A model generated the notes under the pieces. That model had not been told where the DNA came from. It was given only the letters and a program-made list of their open reading frames with translations, and made no database searches. The position numbers and the translations under genes are program-made. Below, piece after piece: positions 27,983-38,761 of a stretch of 64,000 bases of DNA. The stretch covers positions 372,001 through 436,000 of the forward strand of contig NZ_REFY01000004.1 in NCBI RefSeq assembly GCF_003841485.1. The letters are read 5' to 3'. Origin of the DNA: Natrarchaeobius halalkaliphilus. Its GTDB lineage: Archaea > Halobacteriota > Halobacteria > Halobacteriales > Natrialbaceae. Position 1 is the first letter of the stretch. Each line of letters begins with the position of its first letter.

Positions 27983-28408
27983 TCATTTTTCCGGCGGCTC
28001 CTCGGAGAGTTCCGCAGCCTGCTGGCGGACGTCCTCGAGCGCTCGCTCCTGTTCGGACCGAGCGAGTCCGCCCGATTCGACGTGGCGCCCCTCGTACTGC
28101 CAGGACGGAATCGCGTTCCAGACGCTCGAGTCACCGTCGGCCGCCCGTTCGGCGTCCGATTGACGCTCTCGGTCGCCATCTGATCGGTCGGTCGAGCCGG
28201 CTTCGGACGCCGCCGCGGACCGTCGCCACAGGAGGACGACCGCGATGACCGCAAAAATCCCCATCACGCCCATCGCCGTCCGTCCGGGGAGGAACGCCGG
28301 CGTCCGGACGAAGAGGGACGAGCCCAGCAGGACGAGCGCGAGAAAGAGGGCCAGCTGGCGACGGGATGACGACTGCTCAGCGTTCGAACTCGAGCCGGCA
28401 CTGCTCAC
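27983..28408 (-). CDS. Two-span membrane protein with soluble tail, unknown
   Basis: 141 residues. Two closely spaced hydrophobic helices (about 18-35 and 44-61) are followed by a polar C-terminus with the segment SWQYEGRHVESGGLARSEQE, which looks conserved. No catalytic motif. It converges with priL, with 10 bases between stops. Confidence 0.65.
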   Translation of the reverse strand: MSSAGSSSNAEQSSSRRQLALFLALVLLGSSLFVRTPAFLPGRTAMGVMGIFAVIAVVLLWRRSAAASEAGSTDRSDGDRERQSDAERAADGDSSVWNAIPSWQYEGRHVESGGLARSEQERALEDVRQQAAELSEEPPEK

Positions 28409-28461
28409 GGGATATGTCGGTTGCGAGCAAGGAAAACGGTACCGGTAACGGCACTGATCGA

Positions 28462-28722
28462 TCAGGCTGCGTTCTTCGCTTCGGTATCCTCGTCTTCGAG
28501 GCCGTCTCCGGGTTCGTTCAGCACGAATGCCAGCCCGATGCCGACGGCCGTCAGCAGGAGGATAAAGCCGACGATCGCACCGACGAGCATCTCCGCGCCA
28601 TCGGGTGAGAGGACGCTGTTCTCCCCGCCGTAGGTTACGCCGATGTAGAACATGACACCCAGCATCACCAGTACGGCAGAGACGGCCACGATAATTTCGA
28701 TGACCCGCTCGCGATCAAGCAT
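28462..28722 (-). CDS. Small two-span membrane protein, DUF7472-like
   Basis: 86 residues with helices at about 7-29 and 43-66 and an acidic tail. The layout (MLDRERVIEIIVAV, then VGAIVGFILLLTAVGIGLA) fits what I recall as DUF7472. It lies 53 bases upstream of the preceding membrane gene on the same strand, and the two may be cotranscribed. Function unknown. Confidence 0.65.
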   Translation of the reverse strand: MLDRERVIEIIVAVSAVLVMLGVMFYIGVTYGGENSVLSPDGAEMLVGAIVGFILLLTAVGIGLAFVLNEPGDGLEDEDTEAKNAA

Positions 28723-28825
28723 TACTGAGACGGTTTCTCCGGCCGCATCAAAAACGCTTCGAAGCGCTCGAGTGAGACGGCGTCGATTCAGCGACGATAG
28801 TGGGTTCTCGCGGTGACGGAGGAAG

Positions 28826-29713
28826 CTACGTTCCGGTCATTCCCTGCTCGAGTTCGCGGAGCTGTTCGATCCGCCGTTCCGTCGGTGGATGCGTACTGAA
28901 CAGTCTGCCGACGACGCCTGATCTGATCGGGATGATAAAGAAGGCGTTCATCTCGGCTTCTTCTCGCATGTCGTCTTTGGGGACTCGATCCATCTCCCCC
29001 GAGATTTTCATCAGGGCGGACGCCAGCGCTGCGGGGTTGCCGGTGATCGCGGCCGCACCGCGGTCGGCGGAGTACTCGCGATACCGCGAGAGCGCTCGAA
29101 TAAGGAGATAGCTGATGATCCAGACGACGAGCGAGACGAGGATGGCGACGACGATTCCGCCACCACCGCGACCGCCACCGCGACCGCGGCCACCGCCGAA
29201 GAACGCGCCCCACCGAACCATCATGAACGCGATCGTCGAGAGGAACGAGGCGATCGTCATCACCATCATGTCGCGGTTTTTGACGTGGGCGAGTTCGTGT
29301 GCGAGGACGCCGTCGAGTTCGTCTCGCTCGAGCGTTCGCAGTAGTCCCGTCGTGACGGCAACGGCCGCGTTGCGCTGATTTCGTCCGGTCGCGAACGCGT
29401 TGGGAACCTGCGAGTCGACGACGGCCACCGTCGGCTTGGGCAGATCCGCCTGCTGGGAGAGGCGTTCGATCGACGCGTGCAGTTGCGGATACTCGTCGGC
29501 CGAGACCGTGCGTGCACCCATACTCCGGAGCGTCAGCGTATCGCTGTAGTAGTACTGGACGAGCGAGAAGCCGCCGAACAGGAGCGCGAAGAGGAGCGGA
29601 CCGCTCCCCGTATAGAGGGTGATCGCACCCGCAAAGACGATGTACAACACGAACAACAGAAACATCGTCAGAAACATCCGGAACCGAAGTCCCCAGTCCG
29701 CCTGCCAGTTCAT
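28826..29713 (-). CDS. htpX: HtpX-type zinc metalloprotease
   Basis: 295 residues from the ATG at 29711-29713 (MNWQADWGLRFRMF); a frame to 29785 would add a non-conserved front. Two N-terminal membrane helices precede the M48 active site HELAH at 139-143, with a downstream Glu ligand in the REYSADRGAA segment. A Gly/Arg-rich cytoplasmic loop (GGGRGRGGGRGGGG) splits the domain. HtpX enzymes degrade misfolded membrane proteins. Family secure. Confidence 0.93.
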   Translation of the reverse strand: MNWQADWGLRFRMFLTMFLLFVLYIVFAGAITLYTGSGPLLFALLFGGFSLVQYYYSDTLTLRSMGARTVSADEYPQLHASIERLSQQADLPKPTVAVVDSQVPNAFATGRNQRNAAVAVTTGLLRTLERDELDGVLAHELAHVKNRDMMVMTIASFLSTIAFMMVRWGAFFGGGRGRGGGRGGGGIVVAILVSLVVWIISYLLIRALSRYREYSADRGAAAITGNPAALASALMKISGEMDRVPKDDMREEAEMNAFFIIPIRSGVVGRLFSTHPPTERRIEQLRELEQGMTGT

Positions 29714-29771
29714 ACATGAAATAACGTGTTCCAGGTGATAAGTATCGTTCCCATTCGGCTCGGCCGCTTTC

Positions 29772-29815
29772 ATCCGGTCTGTCACACGTCAGTACCGGTT
29801 CAACCGCGATCCGTC
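29772..29815. repeat. Probable degenerate copy of the palindromic repeat
   Basis: CATCCGGTCTGTCACACGTC then AGTACCGGTTCAACC follow the left arm of copy B (CATACGGTCTGCTGTAAGTC, then AGTACCGGCGCACCC) base by base with a few changes and one gap. The right arm is not recognisable. It lies just past the 3' end of the lipoprotein gene, as the other copies lie just past stops. Confidence 0.5.
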
Positions 29816-30709
29816 TCAGGGAACTTCCTCGGGGATATCCGGCGGTGCGCCGACGACCGTCGCCGTTCGGCCGTCGATACTCGAGTCCTCGACGCCGCTC
29901 GAGATCCCCTCGAGTTCCTCGAGCGCTGTCCCGGTCAGATCTTCCTCGCGCTCGAAGACGAACACCCACGTCATTGTCTCCGCCGTCGGAAACTCGCTCG
30001 AGACGCCCCAGAGGTGAAGTTCGTCGATATCGACGTTCGCCCCGGTGGGACTCCCGTACTGACCGGAAACGGTCGTTTCGTGTGGAAGCTCCCGGAACAG
30101 GTGTGTGAACTCGGGATCGGTCTCTTCCAGCCGATCTCGTTCCCCACGGTGGGCGTCGATCCGCCGTTCGTAGTCGTTTCCGACGACGATCACGTCGGAG
30201 CCGATCGCGATGTCCTGCGGTTGACCGTCCGGGAGCGTCTGGGTGAGGAGCGCGTATCCTTCGTACTGGCCGGCCGAATCGTACTCGTCGGCGGCTTCGA
30301 CCCCGTCGACGATCGACTCGCTGTCGAACGAACCGAAGAAAACGTGAGTCCCGGTCTGGATCAGATGGGCGTCGATAGCCCCGTCTGAGACTCCGAAAAC
30401 GTCCGGAAACCCGCTCGCTGGATCGGCGTCCGCGGGAAATTCTTCGGTGTAGTCGAACCGGCGGTTCGCGTCCGTATCGAGCAACCACGTCCGAAACGGC
30501 GCGGCTTCGTCCCAGTTCGCTTCGATGTCGCGGTCGGTGCTGTCCCGTTCGTCCGCGCCGTTCGCGTCGGATTCAGACCCGTTCGTATCGTCCGTATTGC
30601 CGCCGTTCGTTCCGCCGTCGTCGTTTCGGTCTTCGCTGCTCGTACAGCCAGCGAGGCCGACCGCCGCGAGCGCAACGACGCCGCGACGCGAGAGTCTCGA
30701 GTGAGTCAT
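29816..30709 (-). CDS. Twin-arginine lipoprotein, unknown function
   Basis: 297 residues from the ATG at 30707-30709. Signal: LSRRGVVALAAVGLAGC with the lipidated Cys at 22. An Asp/Asn/Gly-rich tether (about 25-70) leads to a globular part with no catalytic motif I recognise (RTWLLDTDANRRFDYTEEF, then VFFGSFDSESIVDGVE). It resembles other haloarchaeal surface lipoproteins of unknown job. Stop is next to a degenerate repeat copy. Confidence 0.78.
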   Translation of the reverse strand: MTHSRLSRRGVVALAAVGLAGCTSSEDRNDDGGTNGGNTDDTNGSESDANGADERDSTDRDIEANWDEAAPFRTWLLDTDANRRFDYTEEFPADADPASGFPDVFGVSDGAIDAHLIQTGTHVFFGSFDSESIVDGVEAADEYDSAGQYEGYALLTQTLPDGQPQDIAIGSDVIVVGNDYERRIDAHRGERDRLEETDPEFTHLFRELPHETTVSGQYGSPTGANVDIDELHLWGVSSEFPTAETMTWVFVFEREEDLTGTALEELEGISSGVEDSSIDGRTATVVGAPPDIPEEVP

Positions 30710-30955
30710 CCGATTGGCAGGGTCCACGAACGGAGCAATAACTTCTCGTGACTGTCCGCTGTGTGAGAATTACCGCCATCGATCGGATATCTGGACCGGG
30801 GGAATTCACTCTCGGGAGCGAATTCGAACGCGTGGGGAGCCATCCGGGATCAGTACCCTCATTGGGAGGGGTCAGTCATATGTACCGTATCGATCGTTGA
30901 AACGAGTACCACAGAGATCCGTGTCGAACGATAGCGTCACAGGTGTGAGTGACTG

Positions 30956-32598
<1,643 letters not shown>

Positions 32599-32632
32599 TG
32601 GAGAGCGAAACGAAAAGAGCAGCTCAGAAGAC

Positions 32633-32797
32633 TCACTCGGCTCGGTCGACGTCGACTTTCTCTTTGAGCGTCTCGAGACCGTCGGTTTCAGCGAGTTCCT
32701 GCAACCGCTCCCGGAAGTGCTCCTCGCAGAGGCCGACCTGTAACCCGTCGGATTCCGCGGCGAATGCAGCCTCGCGGTCGCAGTAGTGGCAGTTCAT
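32633..32797 (-). CDS. Short zinc-knuckle protein, DUF6757-like
   Basis: 54 residues, found by direct reading of the complement from the ATG at 32795-32797 to the TGA at 32633-32635. It begins MNCHYCDREAAFAAESDG and has a third Cys and a His in LCEEHFRERL, a plausible CxxC...CxxxH zinc knuckle. The rest is helical. I recall the family as DUF6757. It lies between the ferredoxin and PHP genes. Confidence 0.8.
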   Translation of the reverse strand: MNCHYCDREAAFAAESDGLQVGLCEEHFRERLQELAETDGLETLKEKVDVDRAE

Positions 32798-32853
32798 GGA
32801 CGCGGGTAGGAACCGCGATGCATTGAACCCTCCGCTCTCGGTCGAGTGCGTTT

Positions 32854-33633
32854 CTAGTGGTCCGTTAGCTCCAGGCGATCGTACTGCGATTTCGACAGGC
32901 CGGCGACTCCGAGTCTATCGCCGTGCGCGTCCGTCCCGCCCGTCGCGAGGAGGTCGTACCGGTCGATCGTCCGTTCGACGAGTCTTCGGTCGACGTCTCG
33001 GTCGTACGGATACCATCGCTCGACGGCGTCCAGTTCGGACGCGAGCCCGAGCGCCCGCTCCGGATCGCGATAGCGTAACGGGTGGGCGAGCGAGACGATA
33101 TCGGCTGCTGCTGTGAGTACCGCCCGCCCCCGCTCGAACGATGGGACCGCTCGCGGAACGAAACAGGGGCAGTCGGCACCGATGAGATCGTCGAACGCCT
33201 CCCGATAATTTTCCACGAGTTCGGGATGATCGTCGACCGCGCGGGCGATGTGTGGCCGACCGAACCCGCCGGTAACGGTCACGCCGAGATCGACGCCGGT
33301 TTCGTCCTCGACGCAGTCGACGATTTCCTGGCCGCGTTCGATACGGTTCGTCTGGATGCGATCGGTCATGGCGACGAGTTCGTCGGTGGGGTCGATGCCG
33401 TATCCGAGCAGATCGACTCGCAGACCGGTGTCGCATTCGACGCGGAGTTCGATCCCGTGGACGATCGTGATACCGTCGCGGACGATTCTCGGTTTGTCGA
33501 ACGGCTGGACTCGATCGTGATCGGTTATCGCGACGACTGAGACTCCGGCGCGACGAGCGACGTCCGGAACCGCCGCCAGCTCGAGACATCCGTCCGAACG
33601 GGTCGTGTGGACGTGAAGATCCGCGTAGGGCAC
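32854..33633 (-). CDS. PHP-domain metal-dependent phosphoesterase
   Basis: 259 residues. PHP motif I is HVHTTRSDG (His at 7 and 9); motif II VAITDHDRV; motif III GIELRVE; later HPLRY and GGTDAHGD. All metal ligands of the trinuclear site are present. Such small PHP proteins hydrolyse nucleotide or phosphate esters (for example 3',5'-bisphosphates); the exact substrate is unknown. Confidence 0.9.
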   Translation of the reverse strand: MPYADLHVHTTRSDGCLELAAVPDVARRAGVSVVAITDHDRVQPFDKPRIVRDGITIVHGIELRVECDTGLRVDLLGYGIDPTDELVAMTDRIQTNRIERGQEIVDCVEDETGVDLGVTVTGGFGRPHIARAVDDHPELVENYREAFDDLIGADCPCFVPRAVPSFERGRAVLTAAADIVSLAHPLRYRDPERALGLASELDAVERWYPYDRDVDRRLVERTIDRYDLLATGGTDAHGDRLGVAGLSKSQYDRLELTDH

Positions 33634-33810
33634 AGCGTACTCGAGCGGCCGGGATGGTAAAAGCCGTTCGCCGGTGCGGACGGGACGCCGTCGACACCGA
33701 TGCCGACGGTCGTCCGGATCTGTTTAATGTGCCCTTCGTTGACGATCCATTCTATGACATACTAGGTCACAAAGGTGTAGGGATAGACTAGAGAACGTTT
33801 ATGGACAATA

Positions 33811-33820
33811 TTTATAATTA
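33811..33820 (+). promoter_or_regulatory. TATA box for the DUF5789-like gene
   Basis: TTTATAATTA about 28 bases before the ATG at 33844, in an AT-rich pocket. Spacing predicts a leaderless or very short leader. Confidence 0.55.
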
Positions 33821-33843
33821 TTGATCACGCATATGGTGGCGTA

Positions 33844-34131
33844 ATGCTGCGAAACCGCACCGGCGAGGCCATCGACGACCACGAGTATCCCGCGACGACC
33901 GACGAACTGATCGAGGAGTACGGCGATCACGTTCTCGAGCTCCCGAACGGTAGCGAATCGGTCAACGACGTACTCGCCCGCCTCGAGAGCGAGACGTTCG
34001 AAGACTCCCACGAGGCGCGTCTTGCTATCTACTCGGCGGTGAGCCGGAAAGCGATCGGCCGTGTCGGCTACAGCGACCGCGATCCCACACCGGTCGGAAG
34101 CCCGTACGCGCCGGACGCGGTCTCGTTCTAG
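33844..34131 (+). CDS. Small acidic protein, DUF5789/DUF2795-like
   Basis: 95 residues. The middle (TTDELIEEYGDHVLELPNGSE) and the end (SRKAIGRVGYSDRDPTPVG) match the general pattern of haloarchaeal DUF5789 proteins, which end in a conserved IGR-Y-x-D-R motif. No enzyme motif. It converges on the DUF5784-like gene. Confidence 0.65.
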   Translation: MLRNRTGEAIDDHEYPATTDELIEEYGDHVLELPNGSESVNDVLARLESETFEDSHEARLAIYSAVSRKAIGRVGYSDRDPTPVGSPYAPDAVSF

Positions 34132-34168
34132 CTCGCGTCGGGATCGAAGCGGGTTTTCACGTGTTCGC

Positions 34169-35176
34169 TCAGTTCAGAAAACCGATCGCGTCCTCGAGTT
34201 CGATCGGTACCGATCCCTTCCGATACCCCTCGACGTGGCCGTCCGGACGGGCGCGATAGACGACCGCAGGACGGTGACGAACGTCCGGTTGCTCGCCGCG
34301 AACGGCGTTCCAGACATCGTCACGGAAACTCGAGCAGTCGACGAAGAGAACGGCTCCGCCGCCGTGCTCAGCGAGTTGGCCGTTAACTTTGGTTTCGGCG
34401 GTGTCGCGAACGGCTGCAACGGGTCCCGCCGCGGCGCGGTTTTTCGGCGGCTGCGGTCGCGTTACCTCGACGAGGATGTTCGTCGCCGAGTCTTCGGCTC
34501 GGTAATCCAGCGAGTGACCGGTCGTCACCTCGATTTCGGGTGTGATCTCGTAGTCAGCGTCGGTTAGGATCTTCGCGGCGATGAACTCGCCCATCGCGGC
34601 GCTCATGCGGACCCGATCGACGTGGTTACTGGTGCCGAGTTTGCCCGACATGACGTGCCGGTACTCGTCGAGTACGCCCGTCGCGAAAAACTCCTCGAAA
34701 AAGCGCGTCGCCTCGCGACGGCCGGCGTCGGGAAAGCCCGCCGCGTGCTCGCGGAAGAACGCACGCGTCGACTCGCGACCGTCTTTCGACATGAACACCG
34801 GCAGGAAATACCACGAAATGTGCGGATAATCTTCGAGCCAGCGATCTTCCTCGTGGAGCGTCGCCAGCAGTTCGCGCTGTGCCCATCGAGAGACGTGGTA
34901 CGGAACGTCGGTCCAGGCGAATTTGTTCGTCTTCCACAGCGAGGAAGGGGTTTCGGTATTCCCCATCCAGTAGGCCTCCTCGTCGTTGCGAGCGAAGAGG
35001 GCGATATCGCCGTTTTTCATCTCGAAGCGGTGCGTTTCCCAGTCTGTGCCGATGTCGAACCACGGCGCGATCGTGCGGGCTCCGATGTTCGACCGAAGCG
35101 GCTGAAGGATTTCCTGTCGGACTCGTTGCTCGCTCCAGGTCGCAGGCGAGTAACGAAAGCGAAGCGGCCGTGCCAC
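34169..35176 (-). CDS. DUF5784-like protein
   Basis: 335 residues if started at the GTG at 35174-35176 (reading VARPLRFRYSPATWSEQRV). I prefer this to the upstream ATG at 35263 because the extra 29 residues are unlike the family and would occupy the divergent promoter region. Segments such as PHISWYFLPVFMSKDGREST, MSGKLGTSNHVD and LVEVTRPQPPKNR look strongly conserved; I recall the haloarchaeal DUF5784. The VTTGHSLDYRAE-LVEVTRPQPP stretch has a nuclease-like Asp...Glu-x-Lys feel without the lysine, so no activity is claimed. Confidence 0.78.
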   Translation of the reverse strand: MARPLRFRYSPATWSEQRVRQEILQPLRSNIGARTIAPWFDIGTDWETHRFEMKNGDIALFARNDEEAYWMGNTETPSSLWKTNKFAWTDVPYHVSRWAQRELLATLHEEDRWLEDYPHISWYFLPVFMSKDGRESTRAFFREHAAGFPDAGRREATRFFEEFFATGVLDEYRHVMSGKLGTSNHVDRVRMSAAMGEFIAAKILTDADYEITPEIEVTTGHSLDYRAEDSATNILVEVTRPQPPKNRAAAGPVAAVRDTAETKVNGQLAEHGGGAVLFVDCSSFRDDVWNAVRGEQPDVRHRPAVVYRARPDGHVEGYRKGSVPIELEDAIGFLN

Positions 35177-35277
35177 GGTATCAGTACGTTCCAGCCCGAC
35201 ATACGTCTTACGAGACAGCGGATGTGAGGAACCGTTACATTGATATACGCTACCGCCATACACTGTGTATAGTTACC

Positions 35278-35451
35278 ATGTCAATGGGTGCCTATGACGA
35301 AGACGAACACGAGCGCCGCGAACAGCAGGCCTCGAGAGTCGATGCGGATTTCGACGACGAGCGGACGATATATCACGGACAGGTCGAGTACGACTCCGGC
35401 GACTCTGCAGAAGCGCTTTTGAGTAAGTTCGAGGAGATCAAGTCGAATTAG
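35278..35451 (+). CDS. DUF5786-like small acidic protein
   Basis: 57 residues from the ATG at 35278-35280: MSMGAYDEDEHERREQ, then DDERTIYHGQVEYDSGDS and EALLSKFEEIKSN. This is a very conserved haloarchaeal small protein (DUF5786 as I remember). It is divergent from the DUF5784-like gene. Role unknown. Confidence 0.8.
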   Translation: MSMGAYDEDEHERREQQASRVDADFDDERTIYHGQVEYDSGDSAEALLSKFEEIKSN

Positions 35452-35520
35452 AGCAGCGAACGTCAGAGCAGGAACGACGAACGCCCGAACGAATTAGTGC
35501 TCGCCCGCACGATGTGGCGT

Positions 35521-36027
35521 ATGAACATCGGTATCGTCTCCGATACGCACGACAACGTGACGGCGACCGAACGAGTGACCGAGATATTCGCGGCGGAGGG
35601 CGTCGAGATCGTCCTTCACTGTGGGGACTTCGTCGCCCCGCTGATCCCACCGTACTTCGAGGGAGTCGAACTCCACGGCGTACTCGGGAACAACGACGGA
35701 GACGTGGCCAACCTGGGATCCGCTTTCGACGCCCTTTCCGGCGAAAGCGAACTCCACGGCCGATTCGCGAGCCTCGAGTTCGACGGGCTCTCGTTTGCGG
35801 TCCTTCACGGCGAGTCGAAAGCGGAAGTCGAAGCCGTCGCCACCGCTGGAATGTACGATTTCGTCTGTTACGGTCACCACCACGAACGGGAGCTAACCGA
35901 GGTCGGTCGAACGACGGTTCTCAACCCCGGGGCACACTTCCCGACGGTTGCCGACGCCGATCGAACGGTTGCGATCCTGGATACGCGCTCGGAGACGGTT
36001 CGGTTTCGCTCCGTTCTCGAGGAGTGA
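35521..36027 (+). CDS. Calcineurin-like phosphoesterase of the YfcE/MJ0936 type
   Basis: 168 residues from the ATG at 35521 (MNIGIVSDTHDN); an ATG nine bases earlier is possible. Metal-site motifs are SDTHDN, HCGDF, LGNNDGD, LHGES and GHHHE. Proteins of this group hydrolyse phosphodiesters with two metal ions. Cellular substrate unknown. The KH gene follows after 61 bases. Confidence 0.92.
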   Translation: MNIGIVSDTHDNVTATERVTEIFAAEGVEIVLHCGDFVAPLIPPYFEGVELHGVLGNNDGDVANLGSAFDALSGESELHGRFASLEFDGLSFAVLHGESKAEVEAVATAGMYDFVCYGHHHERELTEVGRTTVLNPGAHFPTVADADRTVAILDTRSETVRFRSVLEE

Positions 36028-36088
36028 GCACGACCCACGGAGACCGCCGGACAAAGGTATTAACGTCACCGAGCGAGTAGCGTGGCGT

Positions 36089-36646
36089 ATGCAGCACGTG
36101 AAGATTCCGCAGGACCGAATCGGTGTTCTCATCGGAGAGGGTGGTGAGACGATGCGCGAGATCGAGGCGGAAGCCGAGGTTCGACTGGACATCGACTCCG
36201 AGAACGGCTCCGTCGCCGTCGAAACCGTCGGAGATCCCGTTCTCGGCCTCAAAGGTCCGGAGGTCGTTCGGGCGATCGGACGCGGGTTCCCACCCGAGGA
36301 CGCGCTTCGGCTGCTCGAAGGCGAGATGATGCTGTTCGACGTCGTCGATATCGACGCTGCCTCCCGGAACAAAAACGATATGAAGCGCCAGAAAGGACGA
36401 CTCATCGGTGAGAACGGACGAACCCGCGAGCTAATGGAGGAGCTCTCGGGTGCCTCGGTCGTCATCTACGGCTCGACGCTCGGTATCATCGGCTCGCCCG
36501 AGCAAGTCGACGCCGCTCGCACCGCATCCGAGATGCTCCTCGATGGTGCCCCTCACGGTGCCGTCTACTCGTTCCTCGAGGACCGACACAACGAAATGAA
36601 ACACAAGGGAATGGAGTACCACCGGTTCCCCGGCGGGAAGTCCTGA
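36089..36646 (+). CDS. KH-domain RNA-binding protein, KRR1/Pno1-like
   Basis: 185 residues from the ATG at 36089. Two KH domains: the first has IPQDRIGVLIGEGGETMREIE (GxxG at IGEGG), the second KRQKGRLIGENGRTRELME. This is the archaeal relative of Pno1/Dim2 (Krr1-type), which acts in small-subunit maturation. The C-terminus FLEDRHNEMKHKGMEYHRFPGG is characteristic. Family secure; role by homology. Confidence 0.9.
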   Translation: MQHVKIPQDRIGVLIGEGGETMREIEAEAEVRLDIDSENGSVAVETVGDPVLGLKGPEVVRAIGRGFPPEDALRLLEGEMMLFDVVDIDAASRNKNDMKRQKGRLIGENGRTRELMEELSGASVVIYGSTLGIIGSPEQVDAARTASEMLLDGAPHGAVYSFLEDRHNEMKHKGMEYHRFPGGKS

Positions 36647-36883
36647 AAAGCGGGCCACCAAACACGGTTATCCCGTGCCACATCAGCCGGATGGACAGCG
36701 AAGCGTGCGGTCGTCCACAACTACTGTTGGGAGTCGTCCATATCCTGCGTTCAACGTTCTTGGCATCCTCCTCGAGCGGCCATCTATTCGGTCTCAGTAG
36801 CCACCGATCAGGGGTTCGTGCCTCGAGTTGAGTATCGACCCCCACCCACGTCTTGCGGTTTTGGATGGTTGACACCGGAACAC

Positions 36884-36890
36884 TTATATA
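36884..36890 (+). promoter_or_regulatory. TATA box of the thermosome gene
   Basis: TTATATA about 30 bases before the ATG at 36917, preceded by CGGAACAC as a possible BRE region. The 270-base upstream region is gene-free and may hold heat-shock control sites, as is usual for thermosome genes. Confidence 0.65.
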
Positions 36891-36916
36891 GAATAGCAAT
36901 CAATCTTTCCCTGACT

Positions 36917-38593
36917 ATGGCACAACAGCAGATGGGCAATCAGCCCCTCATCGTTCTTTCGGACGACAGCCAGCGGACATCGGGAAAAGACGCACAGTCG
37001 ATGAACGTACAGGCCGGAAAGGCCGTCGCTGAATCGGTTCGAACGACGCTCGGACCGAAGGGGATGGACAAGATGCTCGTCGACTCGACGGGGAACGTCA
37101 TCGTCACGAACGACGGCGTGACGCTCCTCTCGGAGATGGAAATCGATCACCCGGCCGCCGACATGATCGTCGAAGTCGCAGAAACCCAGGAGGACGAAGT
37201 CGGTGACGGGACCACGAGCGCCGTCGTGGTCGCCGGCGAACTGTTGAGCCAGGCCGAGGACCTCCTTGAGCAAGATATCCACGCGACCACACTCGCACAG
37301 GGATACCGTCAGGCGGCCGAGGAGGCCACCGAAGTCCTCGAAGACATCGCTATCGAGGTCGACGATGACGACGAAGAGGTCCTCCACCAGATCGCCGCGA
37401 CGGCGATGACCGGCAAAGGCGCAGAGAGCGCTCGCGATCTGCTCGCAGATCTCGTCGTCACCGCCGTCCAGTCGGTTGCCGACGAAGACAGCATCGACAC
37501 GGACAACATCAAAGTCGAGAAGGTCGTCGGCGGCTCCATCGAGAACTCCGAGCTCGTCGAAGGCGTCATCGTCGACAAAGAGCGCGTCTCGGAGAACATG
37601 CCGTACTTCGCTGAGGACGCAACCGTCGCGATCATCGACGGCGATCTCGAGATCAAAGAAACCGAGATCGACGCCGAAGTCAACGTTACCGATCCAGACC
37701 AGCTCGAACAGTTCTTAGAGCAAGAAGAGGCCCAGCTCCGCGAGATGGCCGAAGCGATCGCCGACGTCGGTGCTGACGTCGTCTTCGTCGATGGCGGTAT
37801 CGACGACATGGCCCAGCACTATCTCGCCCAGGAAGGTATCATCGCCGTCCGACGCGTCAAATCCAGCGACCAATCTCAACTCGCCCGTGCGACCGGTGCT
37901 CGACCGGTCTCGACGGTCGACGATCTCACCGAGGGTCACCTCGGCTTCGCCGGTAGCGTCGCACAGAAGGACATCGCGGGCGACCAGCGCATCTTCGTCG
38001 AGGACGTCGACGACGCGAAAGCCGTTACGCTCATCCTCCGCGGCGGCACCGAACACGTCATCGACGAAGTCGATCGCGCCATCGAGGACTCCCTGGGCGT
38101 CGTTCGAACGACAGTCGAAGACGGAAAGGTCCTTGCAGGCGGCGGCGCACCCGAAGTCGAGCTCTCGCTCGCCCTTCGTGACTACGCCGACTCCGTCGGC
38201 GGCCGAGAACAACTCGCCGTCGAAGCCTTCGCGGACGCGCTCGAAGTTATTCCGCGAACGCTCGCTGAGAACGCAGGACTCGACCCCATCGACTCGCTCG
38301 TCGAACTTCGCGCGGACCACGACGGTGGCAACGAAGCCGCCGGCCTCGACGCGTTTACGGGCGACACGATCGATATGGCCGAGGAGGGCGTCTACGAACC
38401 TCTCCGCGTGAAGACCCAGGCGATCGAATCCGCGACCGAGGCGGCCGTCATGCTGCTTCGTATCGACGACGTCATCGCTGCCGGTGACCTCGCGGTTGCC
38501 GACGACGACGATGGCGAGGATATGCCGCCAGGCGGCGGTGGCATGGGCGGCGGTATGGGCGGCATGGGCGGCGGTATGGGCGGCATGATGTAA
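36917..38593 (+). CDS. ths: Thermosome (group II chaperonin) subunit
   Basis: 558 residues from the ATG at 36917. ATP-binding motifs [11 protein letters not shown] (about 43-53) and [15 protein letters not shown] (about 96-110) are intact. The C-terminus is the typical Gly/Met repeat ([13 protein letters not shown]) that lines the cavity. It forms the double-ring folding chamber. A frame to 36818 upstream would cross the TATA box and is rejected. A TFB gene follows on the same strand with its own promoter. Confidence 0.96.
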   Translation: MAQQQMGNQPLIVLSDDSQRTSGKDAQSMNVQAGKAVAESVRTTLGPKGMDKMLVDSTGNVIVTNDGVTLLSEMEIDHPAADMIVEVAETQEDEVGDGTTSAVVVAGELLSQAEDLLEQDIHATTLAQGYRQAAEEATEVLEDIAIEVDDDDEEVLHQIAATAMTGKGAESARDLLADLVVTAVQSVADEDSIDTDNIKVEKVVGGSIENSELVEGVIVDKERVSENMPYFAEDATVAIIDGDLEIKETEIDAEVNVTDPDQLEQFLEQEEAQLREMAEAIADVGADVVFVDGGIDDMAQHYLAQEGIIAVRRVKSSDQSQLARATGARPVSTVDDLTEGHLGFAGSVAQKDIAGDQRIFVEDVDDAKAVTLILRGGTEHVIDEVDRAIEDSLGVVRTTVEDGKVLAGGGAPEVELSLALRDYADSVGGREQLAVEAFADALEVIPRTLAENAGLDPIDSLVELRADHDGGNEAAGLDAFTGDTIDMAEEGVYEPLRVKTQAIESATEAAVMLLRIDDVIAAGDLAVADDDDGEDMPPGGGGMGGGMGGMGGGMGGMM

Positions 38594-38713
38594 GCCGGAT
38601 TCCTCCCCTTCCGTCGGTCGCGACCATCGAACACCGACGCGATAGTCCGACCGTTTTTATTCTACCGACTCACACTACCAGTCGACACTCTATTTAATAC
38701 TTTACCAGAATGG

Positions 38714-38723
38714 TTTAAATATA
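38714..38723 (+). promoter_or_regulatory. TATA box of the TFB gene
   Basis: TTTAAATATA in an AT-rich stretch about 45 bases before the GTG at 38762. The leader would be about 15-20 bases. Confidence 0.5.
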
Positions 38724-38761
38724 ATAACGAAATTAGTGATTGTAGAAGGTAATAACCAGTA

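Noticed and set aside
28430-28462. GGTACCGGTAAC patch as another copy of the palindromic repeat
   Set aside because: It shares only the short CCGGTAA core; the flanking arms do not match.
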